Assembly (NCBI GenBank): GCA_043825615.1
Contig: JBDRRS010000014.1
Coordinates: forward strand, 1 to 64,000
DNA: 64,000 nt
Direction of reading: 5' to 3'
Source of the DNA: JBDRMV01 sp043825615
GTDB lineage: Bacteria > CG03
This document shows positions 30,146-39,037 of this stretch, one piece after another. Positions within the stretch are counted from its first letter, which is position 1; every line of letters starts with the position of its first letter. The position numbers and the translations under genes are program-made. Below the pieces are notes generated by a model, which made no database searches, had not been told where the DNA came from, and worked only from the letters and a program-made list of their open reading frames with translations.

Positions 30146-31555
30146 GTGGCGGAAGAAGATATCATAAAAGCGAGGAAGGAGCACCTGAACTGGTTCCTTG
30201 AAAATTCAATTGACCCGTATCCTGCGAAAGTTCCGAAGTCTGACGACGCCGGTGAAATAATTTCAAGGTTTCAAAAGGATGAGACCTCGTTTGACGCCTG
30301 TGTTTCGGGCCGCGTAACAGCGATAAGAAAAATGGGGAAGGCGTCTTTCGCCGAGGTCTTTTCAAATTTCAAAAAGATTCAGATATACATAAAAAGGGAC
30401 GACGACCAGAATAATTACGAGATTTTCAGGAGAACGGATATCGGGGATTTTGTAAACGTCGCCGGCTTTGTCTTCAGGACAAAAATGGGCGAAATAACGG
30501 TTCATGTAAAGCGGCTGCTCCTGATTTGCAAGGCGTTCAGGCCTCTTCCCGAGAAATGGCACGGTTTGAAGGATGAGGAGACAATCCTGCGCCGCAGGTA
30601 TCTGGACATTCTCACGAACGAAAAATCAAGGGAAATTTTTCTAAAAAGGAGCAGTGTGATTTCGGAAATCCGTAAATTCCTCAACGGGAAAAATTATGTT
30701 GAAGTAGAGACGCCGCTCCTTCAGAGCATTCCGGGCGGCGCGGAAGCGGAGCCGTTCAAAACACATCACAAGGCGCTTGACATTGACCTGTTCTTGAGGA
30801 TTGCGCCGGAACTCTATCTCAAACGGCTGATTGTGGCCGGTTTTGAGAAAATATACGAAATCGGCAGGAATTTCAGGAACGAGGGGATTTCCACTCGGCA
30901 CAATCCCGAGTTTACAATGCTGGAACTTTACTGCGCTTATGCCGACTACGGGGACATGATGAATTTGTGCGAGGAAATCGTGAAGCGTTCGGCTGAAATC
31001 ATCTCCGGAGAAACTGTTTTTTCAGAGGCGTTTGCGCGTGTGTCTATTTTTGAATGCCTCAAAGAAAAAACGGGCATTGATTTTAAGGGGAATCTCGGCC
31101 GTGACAATCTCCGCGCGCAGGCGGAAAAACTTGGAATCAGTTTTGAAAAAGATGCGCCGCCGGCTAAAATTTTCGAAAACATTTATGAAGAAGTCATCCT
31201 GAAAGATATGGGAATGCCGGTCTTTCTTATGGACTTTCCCGAGGAATTTTCACCTCTGGCGAAACCCCGATGCGGGACACCGATAGCGGAAAGGTTTGAG
31301 CTCTACATAAACAATATGGAAATTGCGAATGCTTATTCGGAACTGAATGATCCCGTCCGGCAGAGGGCGCACTTTGCGAGTCAGGCGGATGTCAGCGGGA
31401 AAGAACAGATAGACGAGGACTTTCTCGAAGCCCTTGAATACGGGATGCCTCCGACAGGGGGGCTGGGAATAGGCATTGACCGTCTCATTATGGCGCTAAG
31501 CGGCAGTCAATCAATAAAGGATGTCATAATATTCCCGCAGCTGAAGAGCAGGTGA
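30146..31555 (+). CDS. lysS: Lysyl-tRNA synthetase (class II)
   Basis: The 469-residue enzyme has an N-terminal OB anticodon-binding domain and a class II core: motif 2 region EIGRNFRNEGISTRHNPEFT, ELYCAYADYGDMM and motif 3 GLGIGIDRLIMAL. It charges tRNA-Lys. It starts at GTG 30146 and overlaps the lolC start (GTGA). The length is slightly below the 490-500 of enteric LysS but is complete. Confidence 0.95.
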   Translation: MAEEDIIKARKEHLNWFLENSIDPYPAKVPKSDDAGEIISRFQKDETSFDACVSGRVTAIRKMGKASFAEVFSNFKKIQIYIKRDDDQNNYEIFRRTDIGDFVNVAGFVFRTKMGEITVHVKRLLLICKAFRPLPEKWHGLKDEETILRRRYLDILTNEKSREIFLKRSSVISEIRKFLNGKNYVEVETPLLQSIPGGAEAEPFKTHHKALDIDLFLRIAPELYLKRLIVAGFEKIYEIGRNFRNEGISTRHNPEFTMLELYCAYADYGDMMNLCEEIVKRSAEIISGETVFSEAFARVSIFECLKEKTGIDFKGNLGRDNLRAQAEKLGISFEKDAPPAKIFENIYEEVILKDMGMPVFLMDFPEEFSPLAKPRCGTPIAERFELYINNMEIANAYSELNDPVRQRAHFASQADVSGKEQIDEDFLEALEYGMPPTGGLGIGIDRLIMALSGSQSIKDVIIFPQLKSR

Positions 31556-32769
31556 GTTCCGCAAAACTGCAATTCTTTATTGCAAGAAGATACCTTTTTT
31601 CCAGAAGGAAAGAGGTTTTTCTTCTGATTTCAACGCTCATTTCCATTCTTGGAATAACAATCGGCGTCGCCGCTCTTCTTATAACCCTGTCCGTGATGAA
31701 CGGGTTTCACACTGACCTGAAAAATAAATTTGTTTCAACCTCATCCCCGATAAATGTTCTTCTGCCCGCAACCTATAGCCGTGACGAGTGGACTAAACTG
31801 ATGACGGAAATTTGCGGTGTAAAGGGCGTTTCCGCTTGCGCGCCTTACGTTCTGAATCAGGCGGTTTTCACAAAGCGGACCCGTTCGCAGGGAATTGCCG
31901 TTAAGGGAATTGATACGGAAAAAGAAAAGTCCGTAACGGCAATAAAAAATCAGATTACGGAGGGGAATTACTCGCTGGAAGGAGGTGAAATTTTTGTCGG
32001 GTCGGAACTCGCCAGGAGTTTCGGTCTCGGAGCGGGGGACAGCGTTTTCCTCACGCTGCCGCCTGCGGAAATGGCCGCTTTTACCGGCGGCCGTGTCGGG
32101 GAGTTTAAGATTGCGGGAATTTTCTCGTCGGGAATGTGGGAATACGACATGAACCTTGTTTATATAAACATTCGCCGGATGCAGCAGCTCTACGGGCTGG
32201 GGGACTCTATAACGGGCATTGAGGTTGCGCTTTACGATGCCGACAAAGCGGACAGTATTGCCGCTCTTATAAGGGAAAAAATGACGCACCGTTTGTGGGT
32301 GAGAACATGGAAGGAAACGAACAGAACGCTTTTTGCGGCTCTGGAACTGGAAAAGAAAATGATGTTCATAATTCTCTCGCTTATCGTGATGGTGGCGGTT
32401 TTCAACATAATTTCAAGTTTGCTTCTCCAGACGATAGAGAAAGTTAAGGACATAGGGGTTCTGAAAGCGGTGGGCGCGGACAGAAAATTCATAGAAGGTA
32501 TCTTTGCTTTTCAGGGCCTGATAAACGGGACGTTCGGAATTGTTCTCGGGAACATCATTGCGGTTGTCGTCTGTGTTCTCCTCAAGAGATACCGCTTCAT
32601 TGAAATCCCGGCAGAAGTTTATTATCTTGATAAACTTCCGGTAATAATGAGTTTGAGGGACTTTATTCTCGTGGATGCCGTGAGCATTATTTTAACTTTC
32701 TTCGCTTCGTTTATTCCCGCCCGGCAGGCGGGAAAAATCAGTCCGGCAGCCGCTTTAAAGTATGAATAA
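31552..32769 (+). CDS. lolC: Lipoprotein-releasing ABC transporter permease
   Basis: The 405-residue FtsX-family permease has an N-terminal span, a large periplasmic domain and three C-terminal spans (FNIISSLLLQTIEKVKDIGV LKAVG type motif). LolC/LolE with LolD lifts outer-membrane lipoproteins from the inner membrane to LolA. A single permease gene followed by lolD suggests a LolFD-type homodimeric permease. It overlaps lysS and lolD. Confidence 0.85.
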   Translation: MSSAKLQFFIARRYLFSRRKEVFLLISTLISILGITIGVAALLITLSVMNGFHTDLKNKFVSTSSPINVLLPATYSRDEWTKLMTEICGVKGVSACAPYVLNQAVFTKRTRSQGIAVKGIDTEKEKSVTAIKNQITEGNYSLEGGEIFVGSELARSFGLGAGDSVFLTLPPAEMAAFTGGRVGEFKIAGIFSSGMWEYDMNLVYINIRRMQQLYGLGDSITGIEVALYDADKADSIAALIREKMTHRLWVRTWKETNRTLFAALELEKKMMFIILSLIVMVAVFNIISSLLLQTIEKVKDIGVLKAVGADRKFIEGIFAFQGLINGTFGIVLGNIIAVVVCVLLKRYRFIEIPAEVYYLDKLPVIMSLRDFILVDAVSIILTFFASFIPARQAGKISPAAALKYE

Positions 32770-33436
32770 TCTGCTTGTTTTTGAAAATGTGTGGAAAATT
32801 TACTCCGAAGGAACTTCTCTGGAGGTAGCCGCATTAAGAGACATAAATCTTGAAATAGAAAAAGGTTCCTTCACGTATGTTCTCGGGCCTTCGGGCTCCG
32901 GCAAAACGACGCTCTTGAATATTGCCGGTCTTCTTGATGCGCCGTCTAAGGGTCGGATCCTTTTTGCGGGCAGGGTCATCCACTCCGACGACGGCAGGGA
33001 GCGGGCGCGGTTAAGAAATTCTTCCATCGGTTTTGTTTTTCAGCAGCCGAGTTTCCTCCCGGAGTTTACCGCTCTGGAAAATGTTGTTCTTCCGGCTTTA
33101 ATCGGCGGGCGGACGGAAAGCGCGGTTGTTCCGGAAGTCCGGAAAATGTTTCAGGAAATGGGTATGGAAAAACGTATGGAGCATTTCCCGGGCCAGCTTT
33201 CGGGAGGAGAGTTGCAGCGTCTTACAATCCTGAGGGCTCTGGTAAATAAACCGGAGATTATTTTGTGCGACGAGCCGACGGGCCAGCTCGACGAGAAGAA
33301 TGCGGGAATCGTGCTCGGCGCCATGGAGGAAATTTTTAAAAGATTCGGCGCGACTGTTCTTTTTGTCACTCATAATGAGGAATTGACGAAAATCGGAAAA
33401 AAAGTTATCAATTTAAGAAATGGCCGGATTGTTTGA
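32762..33436 (+). CDS. lolD: Lipoprotein-releasing ABC transporter ATPase
   Basis: The 224-residue ATPase has Walker A GPSGSGKTTLLNIAG, Q-loop FVFQQPSFLPEFTA, signature LSGGELQRLTILRAL, Walker B IILCDEPTGQLDEKN and switch His in FVTHNEE. It powers lipoprotein release with the upstream permease. The start overlaps lolC by 8 nt. Confidence 0.9.
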   Translation: MNNLLVFENVWKIYSEGTSLEVAALRDINLEIEKGSFTYVLGPSGSGKTTLLNIAGLLDAPSKGRILFAGRVIHSDDGRERARLRNSSIGFVFQQPSFLPEFTALENVVLPALIGGRTESAVVPEVRKMFQEMGMEKRMEHFPGQLSGGELQRLTILRALVNKPEIILCDEPTGQLDEKNAGIVLGAMEEIFKRFGATVLFVTHNEELTKIGKKVINLRNGRIV

Positions 33437-33470
33437 ATGGAAATTCTTTATATTATAATAAGGAGATGAT

Positions 33471-34340
33471 ATGCTGAAAATTTTACTTGACGGTAAACTG
33501 GTTGACGAAAACGAGGCGAAAATTTCCGTTTTTGACCACGGACTTCTTTACGGCGACGGTGTTTTTGAGGGGATTCGCGCCTATTCCGGCCGCGTTTTCC
33601 GTCTGAAAGAACATGTGGACCGTCTGTTTGATTCGGCGAAAGCCATTATGCTGGATATCCCCGTTTCCGAAAAGAAAATGCTCGGGGAAATCCTTGCGAC
33701 CATCAGGGCGAATTCTCTCCGAGACGCTTACATAAGGGTTGTCGTTACAAGGGGGAAGGGTGACCTCGGCCTCGACCCCGTGAAGTGCCCGCGCCCGACC
33801 TATTTCATAATAGCCGATAAGATTGCTTTATATCCGAAGGAATTTTATGAAAAAGGTCTTAAAATAGCCACGGTGAGTATCAGAAAAAATATTCCGGAGG
33901 CGATAAATCCGAGAATAAAATCCCTGAATTACTTAAACGGCATTCTCGCCAAAATAGAAGGTCGGCAGCGCGGCGTTGAGGAAGCGCTACTTCTGAATAA
34001 AGACGGGTTTGTCGCGGAATGCACGGGAGACAACATTTTTATTGTTTCGCACGGTAAATTGATAACTCCGCATTATTCTGCCGGCGCGCTGGAAGGTATC
34101 ACCCAGCAGGCGGTTATAGGTCTTGCCGGAAAAAATAAAATGGAAGTTCACAGAGAATTTTTCACAAGATTCTGTATTTTTACGGCGGAGGAGTGTTTTT
34201 TGACGGGAACGGCCGCGGAAATCATTCCGGTCATTGAGGTGGACGGGAGAAAGATAGGAGACGGGAAACCGGGAAAAATTACCCGCCGGCTGATTTCGGA
34301 ATTCCGACGCCTTGTGAAGACGACAGGGACGCCGATATAA
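33471..34340 (+). CDS. ilvE: Branched-chain aminotransferase (class IV, PLP)
   Basis: The 289-residue PLP enzyme begins with VFDHGLLYGDGVFEGIRAYS, has the PLP-lysine region RIKSLNYLNGILAKIE, and EALLLNKDGFVAECTGDNIF and FLTGTAAEIIPV. It transfers amino groups to branched-chain keto acids; D-amino-acid transaminase is a less likely alternative because of the EGIRAY segment. It has an ideal AAGGAGATGAT 2 nt before ATG 33471. It follows lolD by 34 nt. Confidence 0.88.
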   Translation: MLKILLDGKLVDENEAKISVFDHGLLYGDGVFEGIRAYSGRVFRLKEHVDRLFDSAKAIMLDIPVSEKKMLGEILATIRANSLRDAYIRVVVTRGKGDLGLDPVKCPRPTYFIIADKIALYPKEFYEKGLKIATVSIRKNIPEAINPRIKSLNYLNGILAKIEGRQRGVEEALLLNKDGFVAECTGDNIFIVSHGKLITPHYSAGALEGITQQAVIGLAGKNKMEVHREFFTRFCIFTAEECFLTGTAAEIIPVIEVDGRKIGDGKPGKITRRLISEFRRLVKTTGTPI

Positions 34341-34419
34341 AATTTAAAATGCAGCAGCAGAAATTGCGCTGCCTGTTTTGGCCGTTAAGAATAGAAATGA
34401 CATTGACGGGAATGTGATT

Positions 34420-34911
34420 ATGCTTTGTGATATCTGTCATCAGAAAGAGGCTGTCATACATTTTACCCAGATAGTAAACGGCGAGGTCACAAAAATGCAC
34501 TTTTGCGAAGAGTGCGCTTCGGAACAGGAAATTTCCTTAAACGATCTGCCGGATAAGCCGTTTGACCTTCTGAGTAAATTCCTTTCCGCCCTGGCGCTGC
34601 CCGAAACTTTTACCGATACAAAATGTCCGACCTGCGGAAAGATGCTTTCCGAATTCAAAAAGGACGGCAAACTCGGCTGCCCCGAGTGCTGGAACGTTTT
34701 CAGGTCTGATATCGTTCCTCTTTTGAAAAAACTGCACGGCAAAACCCGTCAGAAAATTAGTTCTTCGGAGCCACCGCAAACCCGCGTCTCCGCAAAAGTA
34801 AGAGTTCTTCAGGGTAAACTGCAGGAGGCGGTGGAGAAGGAAGAATTTGAAGCGGCGGCAAAAATCAGGGACGAGATAAAAAATATAAAAAATGAAAAGA
34901 AAAAAACATAA
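34420..34911 (+). CDS. mcsA: McsA, activator of protein arginine kinase
   Basis: The 163-residue protein has two zinc modules, CDICHQKEAVIHFTQIVNGE to HFCEECA and CPTCGKMLSEFKKDGKLGCP to ECW, and a C-terminal UvrB/C coiled-coil motif (LQEAVEKEEFEAAAKIRDEI). McsA stimulates McsB. ATG 34420 is chosen because it opens exactly at the first zinc motif. mcsB follows 18 nt later. Confidence 0.92.
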   Translation: MLCDICHQKEAVIHFTQIVNGEVTKMHFCEECASEQEISLNDLPDKPFDLLSKFLSALALPETFTDTKCPTCGKMLSEFKKDGKLGCPECWNVFRSDIVPLLKKLHGKTRQKISSSEPPQTRVSAKVRVLQGKLQEAVEKEEFEAAAKIRDEIKNIKNEKKKT

Positions 34912-34929
34912 AAAAGTCAAAAAACAAAA

Positions 34930-35970
34930 ATGGTTTTAAGGGACTTTGCATCCAGAAGCTGCGAGTGGCTTGATTCGGACACATCATCGCCTTTTATTTC
35001 AACAAGAATACGTTTTGCGAGGAACATGGATGGATTTTTTTTTCCAAACCGCGCCGGCCATTCACAGCAGGCGGAGATAAGAAAACTCGCTTTTGAGAAA
35101 ATAGGGAGACAAGAAAAATGGAAGAACTGTAAAAAAATTGCTCTTGAGGATATTGACATCACCGACAGGCGTCTTCTTCTGGAAAGACACCTTGCGAGTT
35201 ATGACCTTGTGTTCACGGATAGAGTGGCGGGGCTTGTCGTTAATGAAAAAGAGTCAATGAGCATAATGGTGAACGAGGAAGACCATCTGCGTCTCCAGAT
35301 ATTCGGTCTCGGTTTCAATTTAAACGATACGTTTAATCTTGCCTCTTGCGTTTCAAAGGAAATAAGCGAAAATTTTGATTTTGCAAAACATCCCGAGTTC
35401 GGTTTTCTTACCGCCTGTCCTACGAACGTCGGAACAGGTCTGAGAATTTCGTTTCTGGCGCATCTTCCCGCTCTTGTAAGGACAAATCATATGGGGGAGG
35501 TGATTGATTCGCTAAGCCGCCTCGGGATTGTTGTAAGGGGTTTCTACGGTGAGGCGACAAATCCCGTCGGAGATTTTTTCCAGATATCAAACCAGATAAC
35601 GCTCGGGGTCTCCGAAAACGACATCATCGAGAAACTGACGGCAATTACTTCCGAACTCGAAGATGCATCGCAGAAGGCGGAAAACGAGCTTTTGAAAAAG
35701 AATAGAATTGAGATTGAGGACGCAATTTACAGAAGTTACGGGATTATCCAGTATGCGAAGAAAATTTCCTACGAAGAATTGATGAGTTGCGTATCCGACA
35801 TAAGGTTCGGTCTGAAAACAGGAATGCCTCTTCCCATCGGCGGAGACCGTCTGAACGACCTTCTCTTTCTGTCCCAGCCCGCTCACATAGAGGAAAGGGC
35901 CGGCAGAAATTTGCCCCCTCCTGAAAGAGATGAGGCAAGAAGTGAGTTCATAAAAGAAACGCTGGGTTAA
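34930..35970 (+). CDS. mcsB: Protein arginine kinase McsB
   Basis: The 346-residue enzyme belongs to the phosphagen kinase fold: STRIRFARNMDGFFFPN, DRVAGLVVNEKESMSIMVNE EDHLR region, CPTNVGTGLRISFLAHLPAL, and a Glu/Asn-rich C-terminus. It phosphorylates arginines and marks proteins for ClpCP. The usual ctsR and clpC partners are not adjacent. Its presence in a diderm with LolCD is noteworthy because McsAB is best known from Firmicutes. Confidence 0.92.
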   Translation: MVLRDFASRSCEWLDSDTSSPFISTRIRFARNMDGFFFPNRAGHSQQAEIRKLAFEKIGRQEKWKNCKKIALEDIDITDRRLLLERHLASYDLVFTDRVAGLVVNEKESMSIMVNEEDHLRLQIFGLGFNLNDTFNLASCVSKEISENFDFAKHPEFGFLTACPTNVGTGLRISFLAHLPALVRTNHMGEVIDSLSRLGIVVRGFYGEATNPVGDFFQISNQITLGVSENDIIEKLTAITSELEDASQKAENELLKKNRIEIEDAIYRSYGIIQYAKKISYEELMSCVSDIRFGLKTGMPLPIGGDRLNDLLFLSQPAHIEERAGRNLPPPERDEARSEFIKETLG

Positions 35971-36015
35971 AATTCCCGCCACGGCATAAGGTATTGACTT
36001 AATTGTAATTATGAC

Positions 36016-36280
36016 AGCAATTCTAAAAACCAGTTTTTCACTAGACGAGAAATTTTTAACGGCGAAAAAATGTCATTGCCCTCTGCAATCCAAAGGATTG
36101 CGAGGACTTGGTCCCGGGAATTCTCCGAATTCCTCGGGGCGAGTCCGCCTAAGGCGGACGTGGCAATCTCGAGATTGCTTCGGCTGCGCCTCGCAATGAC
36201 ACTTCGTGTCATTTCTTAACGATTTTTTCACCTAAATTTCTCTATATCGTTTCAAAACTGATTTTTAGAACCAGTTATAT
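36016..36280 (-). mobile_element. MITE-like element copy 2, carrying nested palindromes
   Basis: The ends (AATTCTAAAAACCAGTTTT at 36019-36037 and AAAACTGATTTTTAGAACC at 36254-36272) match copy 1 at 20543-20713 in opposite orientation. The arms are nearly identical. The centre holds a CATTGCGAG element (36071-36201) with a TCCGCCTAAGGCGGA palindrome and GACACTTCGTGTC. This suggests insertion of one element into the other. The whole mcsB-GT-C spacer (35971-36358) consists mainly of it. Confidence 0.8.
36071..36201. repeat. TGTCATTGCGAG element nested in the MITE
   Basis: TGTCATTGC at 36071 and CTCGCAATGACA at 36190-36201 with the inner GCAATCTCGAGATTGC and a second arm CAATCC/GGATTG. It is longer than the other copies, perhaps two elements joined. 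Confidence 0.6.
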
Positions 36281-36345
36281 GTTTCACTTAATTTTTACTT
36301 TGTTTTTTTGTAATCGGGTTTTTACGGTACTTGATGAAATTTTGT

Positions 36346-36351
36346 TATAAT
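36346..36351 (+). promoter_or_regulatory. Consensus -10 box before the GT-C gene, predicted leaderless
   Basis: TATAAT 7 nt before ATG 36359. A weak TTTACG at 36321-36326 could be the -35, at 19 bp. The predicted transcription start is about 36358. Confidence 0.45.
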
Positions 36352-36358
36352 TATTCTG

Positions 36359-38044
36359 ATGAAAGGCGGGAAGGTTCTTTTTTTATATGCTGTCTGCGGT
36401 ATTTCGGGGCAGATTCTGTTTTTGTTTGCACCGTCTGCGGTCGGGGTATCCGGCTATTATGCTTTTGCCTCTGCCGGTTTTGTCTGCTGGCTCTCTGCCG
36501 CATTGATTTTTTTCAGAAAGACCTTAAAGCCCGGATTTAAAGAAACAAACGGGGAAGTACCGTTAAACCTGCCCTCCATTGCCCGCGGTTTCCGGCGCTG
36601 GCAGGCGGGGGCCGCTTTTCTGCTTATAATGGCCTCGGCATTTTATTTCCGTATGCACAGGTTAGAGGAAGTTCCGGGCGGGCTGTGGTATGATGAGGCA
36701 ATCAATCTTCTTGACGCCCGCTCTACCGCCGGCGGTGACATCAGGATAATATACAACTCGTACGGACATCCGCGTCAGCCGCTTTACATTTATTTCACGG
36801 CGCTGATAATAAAACTGATTCCGGAATCGCCTCTTGCTTTGCGCCTGTCAAGCGCGCTGTTTTCGGTCATCACGATTGCCGTGATGTTTCTGGCGGTCTC
36901 CGTGATGTTCGGATTCCCGACGGCATTTTTTTCCTGCTTTCTTTTCGCGACCTCATTCTGGATAACGGCTTTGAGCCGCACCGGTTTCAGGGCGGTGACA
37001 AGCCCTCTTTTTGAAATACTGCTTTTGTGGCTTTTTTATTCATGGCTTTCCGGAAAAAGAAAAGAAACACTTAATGCTTTTCTTGCCGGCGCCGTAACGG
37101 GGTTTGGCTGTTACACTTATCTTGCGTTTTACTCTCTCCTGATAACAGCGCCGGTTATTTTTTTATTTCTCGGTAAAAAACTGCGTTCCCCCTGCCGAAG
37201 CGGCGCGGCATTCACGTGCGCTTTGCTCATCACGCTGAGTCCGCTTGTGTATCATTATTCAAAATATCCGGAGGATTTACTCAAAAGGGGCGCCGAGGTA
37301 TCGGTTTTAAATTCTCCCGCTCCCGCCGCGGAGATTCTTAAAAATGTCCTCAAAACGGCCGCGGCATTTAATTTGTATACGGGCGGGAAACACCCGAGGT
37401 CTTTGCCGCCCGCCCGGGCTCTTTTAAACTGCGCCGCCGGATTTCTTTTTATAACGGGTTTTCTTTGGGGCTTCGGAAAGAAAGGGAAGTACCGTCTTGT
37501 GTTTATTTTTCTGGCGGCTTCGCTTATTCCCTCGATATTGTCGTCCGGCGCGCCGCACCCTTTAAGGCTTGTCAATGCCGCCGTTCCGGTTTTTATATTG
37601 TGCGGCGCGGCTTTGAGTTCAATCTCCGGCAAACGGATTGTTAAAACGGCAGTTCCTCTTTTGTTTCTGTTGCTGTCTCTCGCCGGCGACCATCGCGCTT
37701 ATTTCAGTGAATACGCGGAAAATCCCGAACTCTGGTATGCTTTTGAGAAAGATGCCTGCGCCGCGGTTCCCTTTATTCTGGAAAAACAGAAAAGTTACAG
37801 TTTATATTTTTCAAAACGGTGGGAGAATAATCCTGTTTTCCGGCTGGTGCCGGCTATCAAACACGAGGGCATAAGAAAGGACGGACGTTATGATATGGAT
37901 AAAGCGCTGTTTTTGATATCGGGGTATGAAATACAGAATTATGAGTGGCTGAAGAAACGTTACCCGGAGTTAAAGTTATTCAGGCTCTGCGATACGGAAA
38001 CCGGAAATCTCATCACCTGTATTTTCAGCAAACGCCCTTTGTGA
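36359..38044 (+). CDS. ArnT/PMT-like GT-C glycosyltransferase
   Basis: The 561-residue membrane protein has about eleven spans. After the third, the first large loop has EVPGGLWYDEAINLLDARST, with the catalytic Asp-Glu pair of the PMT/ArnT superfamily, then SYGHPRQPLYIYFTAL. Such enzymes transfer a sugar from a polyprenyl-phosphate to lipid or protein. It is distinct in sequence from the GT-C at 15235-16623. It stands alone between MITE copy 2 and glyQ. Confidence 0.82.
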   Translation: MKGGKVLFLYAVCGISGQILFLFAPSAVGVSGYYAFASAGFVCWLSAALIFFRKTLKPGFKETNGEVPLNLPSIARGFRRWQAGAAFLLIMASAFYFRMHRLEEVPGGLWYDEAINLLDARSTAGGDIRIIYNSYGHPRQPLYIYFTALIIKLIPESPLALRLSSALFSVITIAVMFLAVSVMFGFPTAFFSCFLFATSFWITALSRTGFRAVTSPLFEILLLWLFYSWLSGKRKETLNAFLAGAVTGFGCYTYLAFYSLLITAPVIFLFLGKKLRSPCRSGAAFTCALLITLSPLVYHYSKYPEDLLKRGAEVSVLNSPAPAAEILKNVLKTAAAFNLYTGGKHPRSLPPARALLNCAAGFLFITGFLWGFGKKGKYRLVFIFLAASLIPSILSSGAPHPLRLVNAAVPVFILCGAALSSISGKRIVKTAVPLLFLLLSLAGDHRAYFSEYAENPELWYAFEKDACAAVPFILEKQKSYSLYFSKRWENNPVFRLVPAIKHEGIRKDGRYDMDKALFLISGYEIQNYEWLKKRYPELKLFRLCDTETGNLITCIFSKRPL

Positions 38045-38127
38045 AACTCTCGGGAGCCGGGCATTTTTGAAATTATCCTCTTTACAATTCAGGCAATAAT
38101 TTGTCAAATAACTGCGGGTAGATAAAA

Positions 38128-39003
38128 GTGAAAACATTGCAGGAAATAATTCTTAAATTATCCTCTTTCTGGGGGGATAACGGCTGCGTGATTGCCGAGC
38201 CGTACGATGTGGAGAAAGGCGCGGGCACTTTCAACCCTATGACTTTTCTGAAACTTTTTGACGGGAACAACTGGAGGGCGGCTTATGTGGAGCCGTCCCG
38301 CCGTCCGCAGGACGGACGGTACGGGGAAAATCCCTTCCGTCTTTACAAGCATTTTCAGTTTCAGGTGATTCTCAAGCCCGCGCCGAAAAATTCGAGGGTT
38401 CTTTACCTGAAAAGTTTAAAAACCATAGGGATTGACCTGAAGAGGCACGACATAAGATTTTTGGAGGACAACTGGGAGTCCCCCACCCTCGGAGCGTGGG
38501 GCAGGGGCTGGGAAGTGCGTCTCGACGGGCTTGAGATAACGCAGTTCACGTACTTCCAGCAGGCCGGCGGAATTGACCTTGAAATGATTCCTGTGGAACT
38601 CACATACGGTCTTGAGCGTATCGCGATGTTTCTTTCAAAAAAAAGGAATGTTTTTGATGTTGAATGGGCGCGCGGTGTTGATTACGGGGCGATGCGCAGG
38701 GAAGAAGAAAGTCAGTTCAGCAGGTATTATTTTGACGAGGCGCCCGCACCTGACCTGCTCGGAATTTTTTCTTTTTACGAGAAGGAAACGGAACGGCTGA
38801 TTTTTCTCTCTCTGCCGCTTCCCGCATACGACTGTCTCCTGAAAATGTCGCATATTTTCAACGTTGTCGACGCAAGAGGAGGTTTTGACCACGCGACGAG
38901 AACGGCGTTCGTAAAAAAAATAAGAGGTTTCGCAGGCAGAATTGCGGCGTATGTAAAGGAAAATAAAGTATTTATGCCGAACAGTCGGTATCGAAAGGGA
39001 TGA
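38128..39003 (+). CDS. glyQ: Glycyl-tRNA synthetase alpha subunit
   Basis: The 291-residue subunit is very conserved: LSSFWGDNGCVIAEPYDVEK, GAGTFNPMTFLK, EPSRRPQDGRYGENP and FQVILKPAP, with the class II core. It forms an alpha2beta2 enzyme with GlyS. GTG 38128 is the start. Only 34 nt separate it from glyS; that gap is filled by a REP-type repeat. Confidence 0.97.
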   Translation: MKTLQEIILKLSSFWGDNGCVIAEPYDVEKGAGTFNPMTFLKLFDGNNWRAAYVEPSRRPQDGRYGENPFRLYKHFQFQVILKPAPKNSRVLYLKSLKTIGIDLKRHDIRFLEDNWESPTLGAWGRGWEVRLDGLEITQFTYFQQAGGIDLEMIPVELTYGLERIAMFLSKKRNVFDVEWARGVDYGAMRREEESQFSRYYFDEAPAPDLLGIFSFYEKETERLIFLSLPLPAYDCLLKMSHIFNVVDARGGFDHATRTAFVKKIRGFAGRIAAYVKENKVFMPNSRYRKG

Positions 39004-39007
39004 AAAG

Positions 39008-39037
39008 AGCAAGTGTCGTATTGCAAGACCTGACCCC
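39008..39037 (-). repeat. GGGGTCAG repeat between glyQ and glyS
   Basis: On the minus strand the sequence reads GGGGTCAGGTCTTGCAATAC followed by GACACTTGCTC, a string I recall from REP elements linked to tyrosine-type transposases in many environmental genomes. It abuts ATG 39038, so glyS has no visible Shine-Dalgarno. Confidence 0.6.

Noticed and set aside
33454..33459. TATAAT before ilvE as a promoter
   Set aside because: It would start transcription inside the ribosome binding site AAGGAG of a gene that is not leaderless, and no -35 fits; more likely A/T-rich leader.
36011..36199. 62-codon frame on + within the mcsB-GT-C spacer
   Set aside because: Falls wholly within the MITE-like element and nested palindrome; no protein family.
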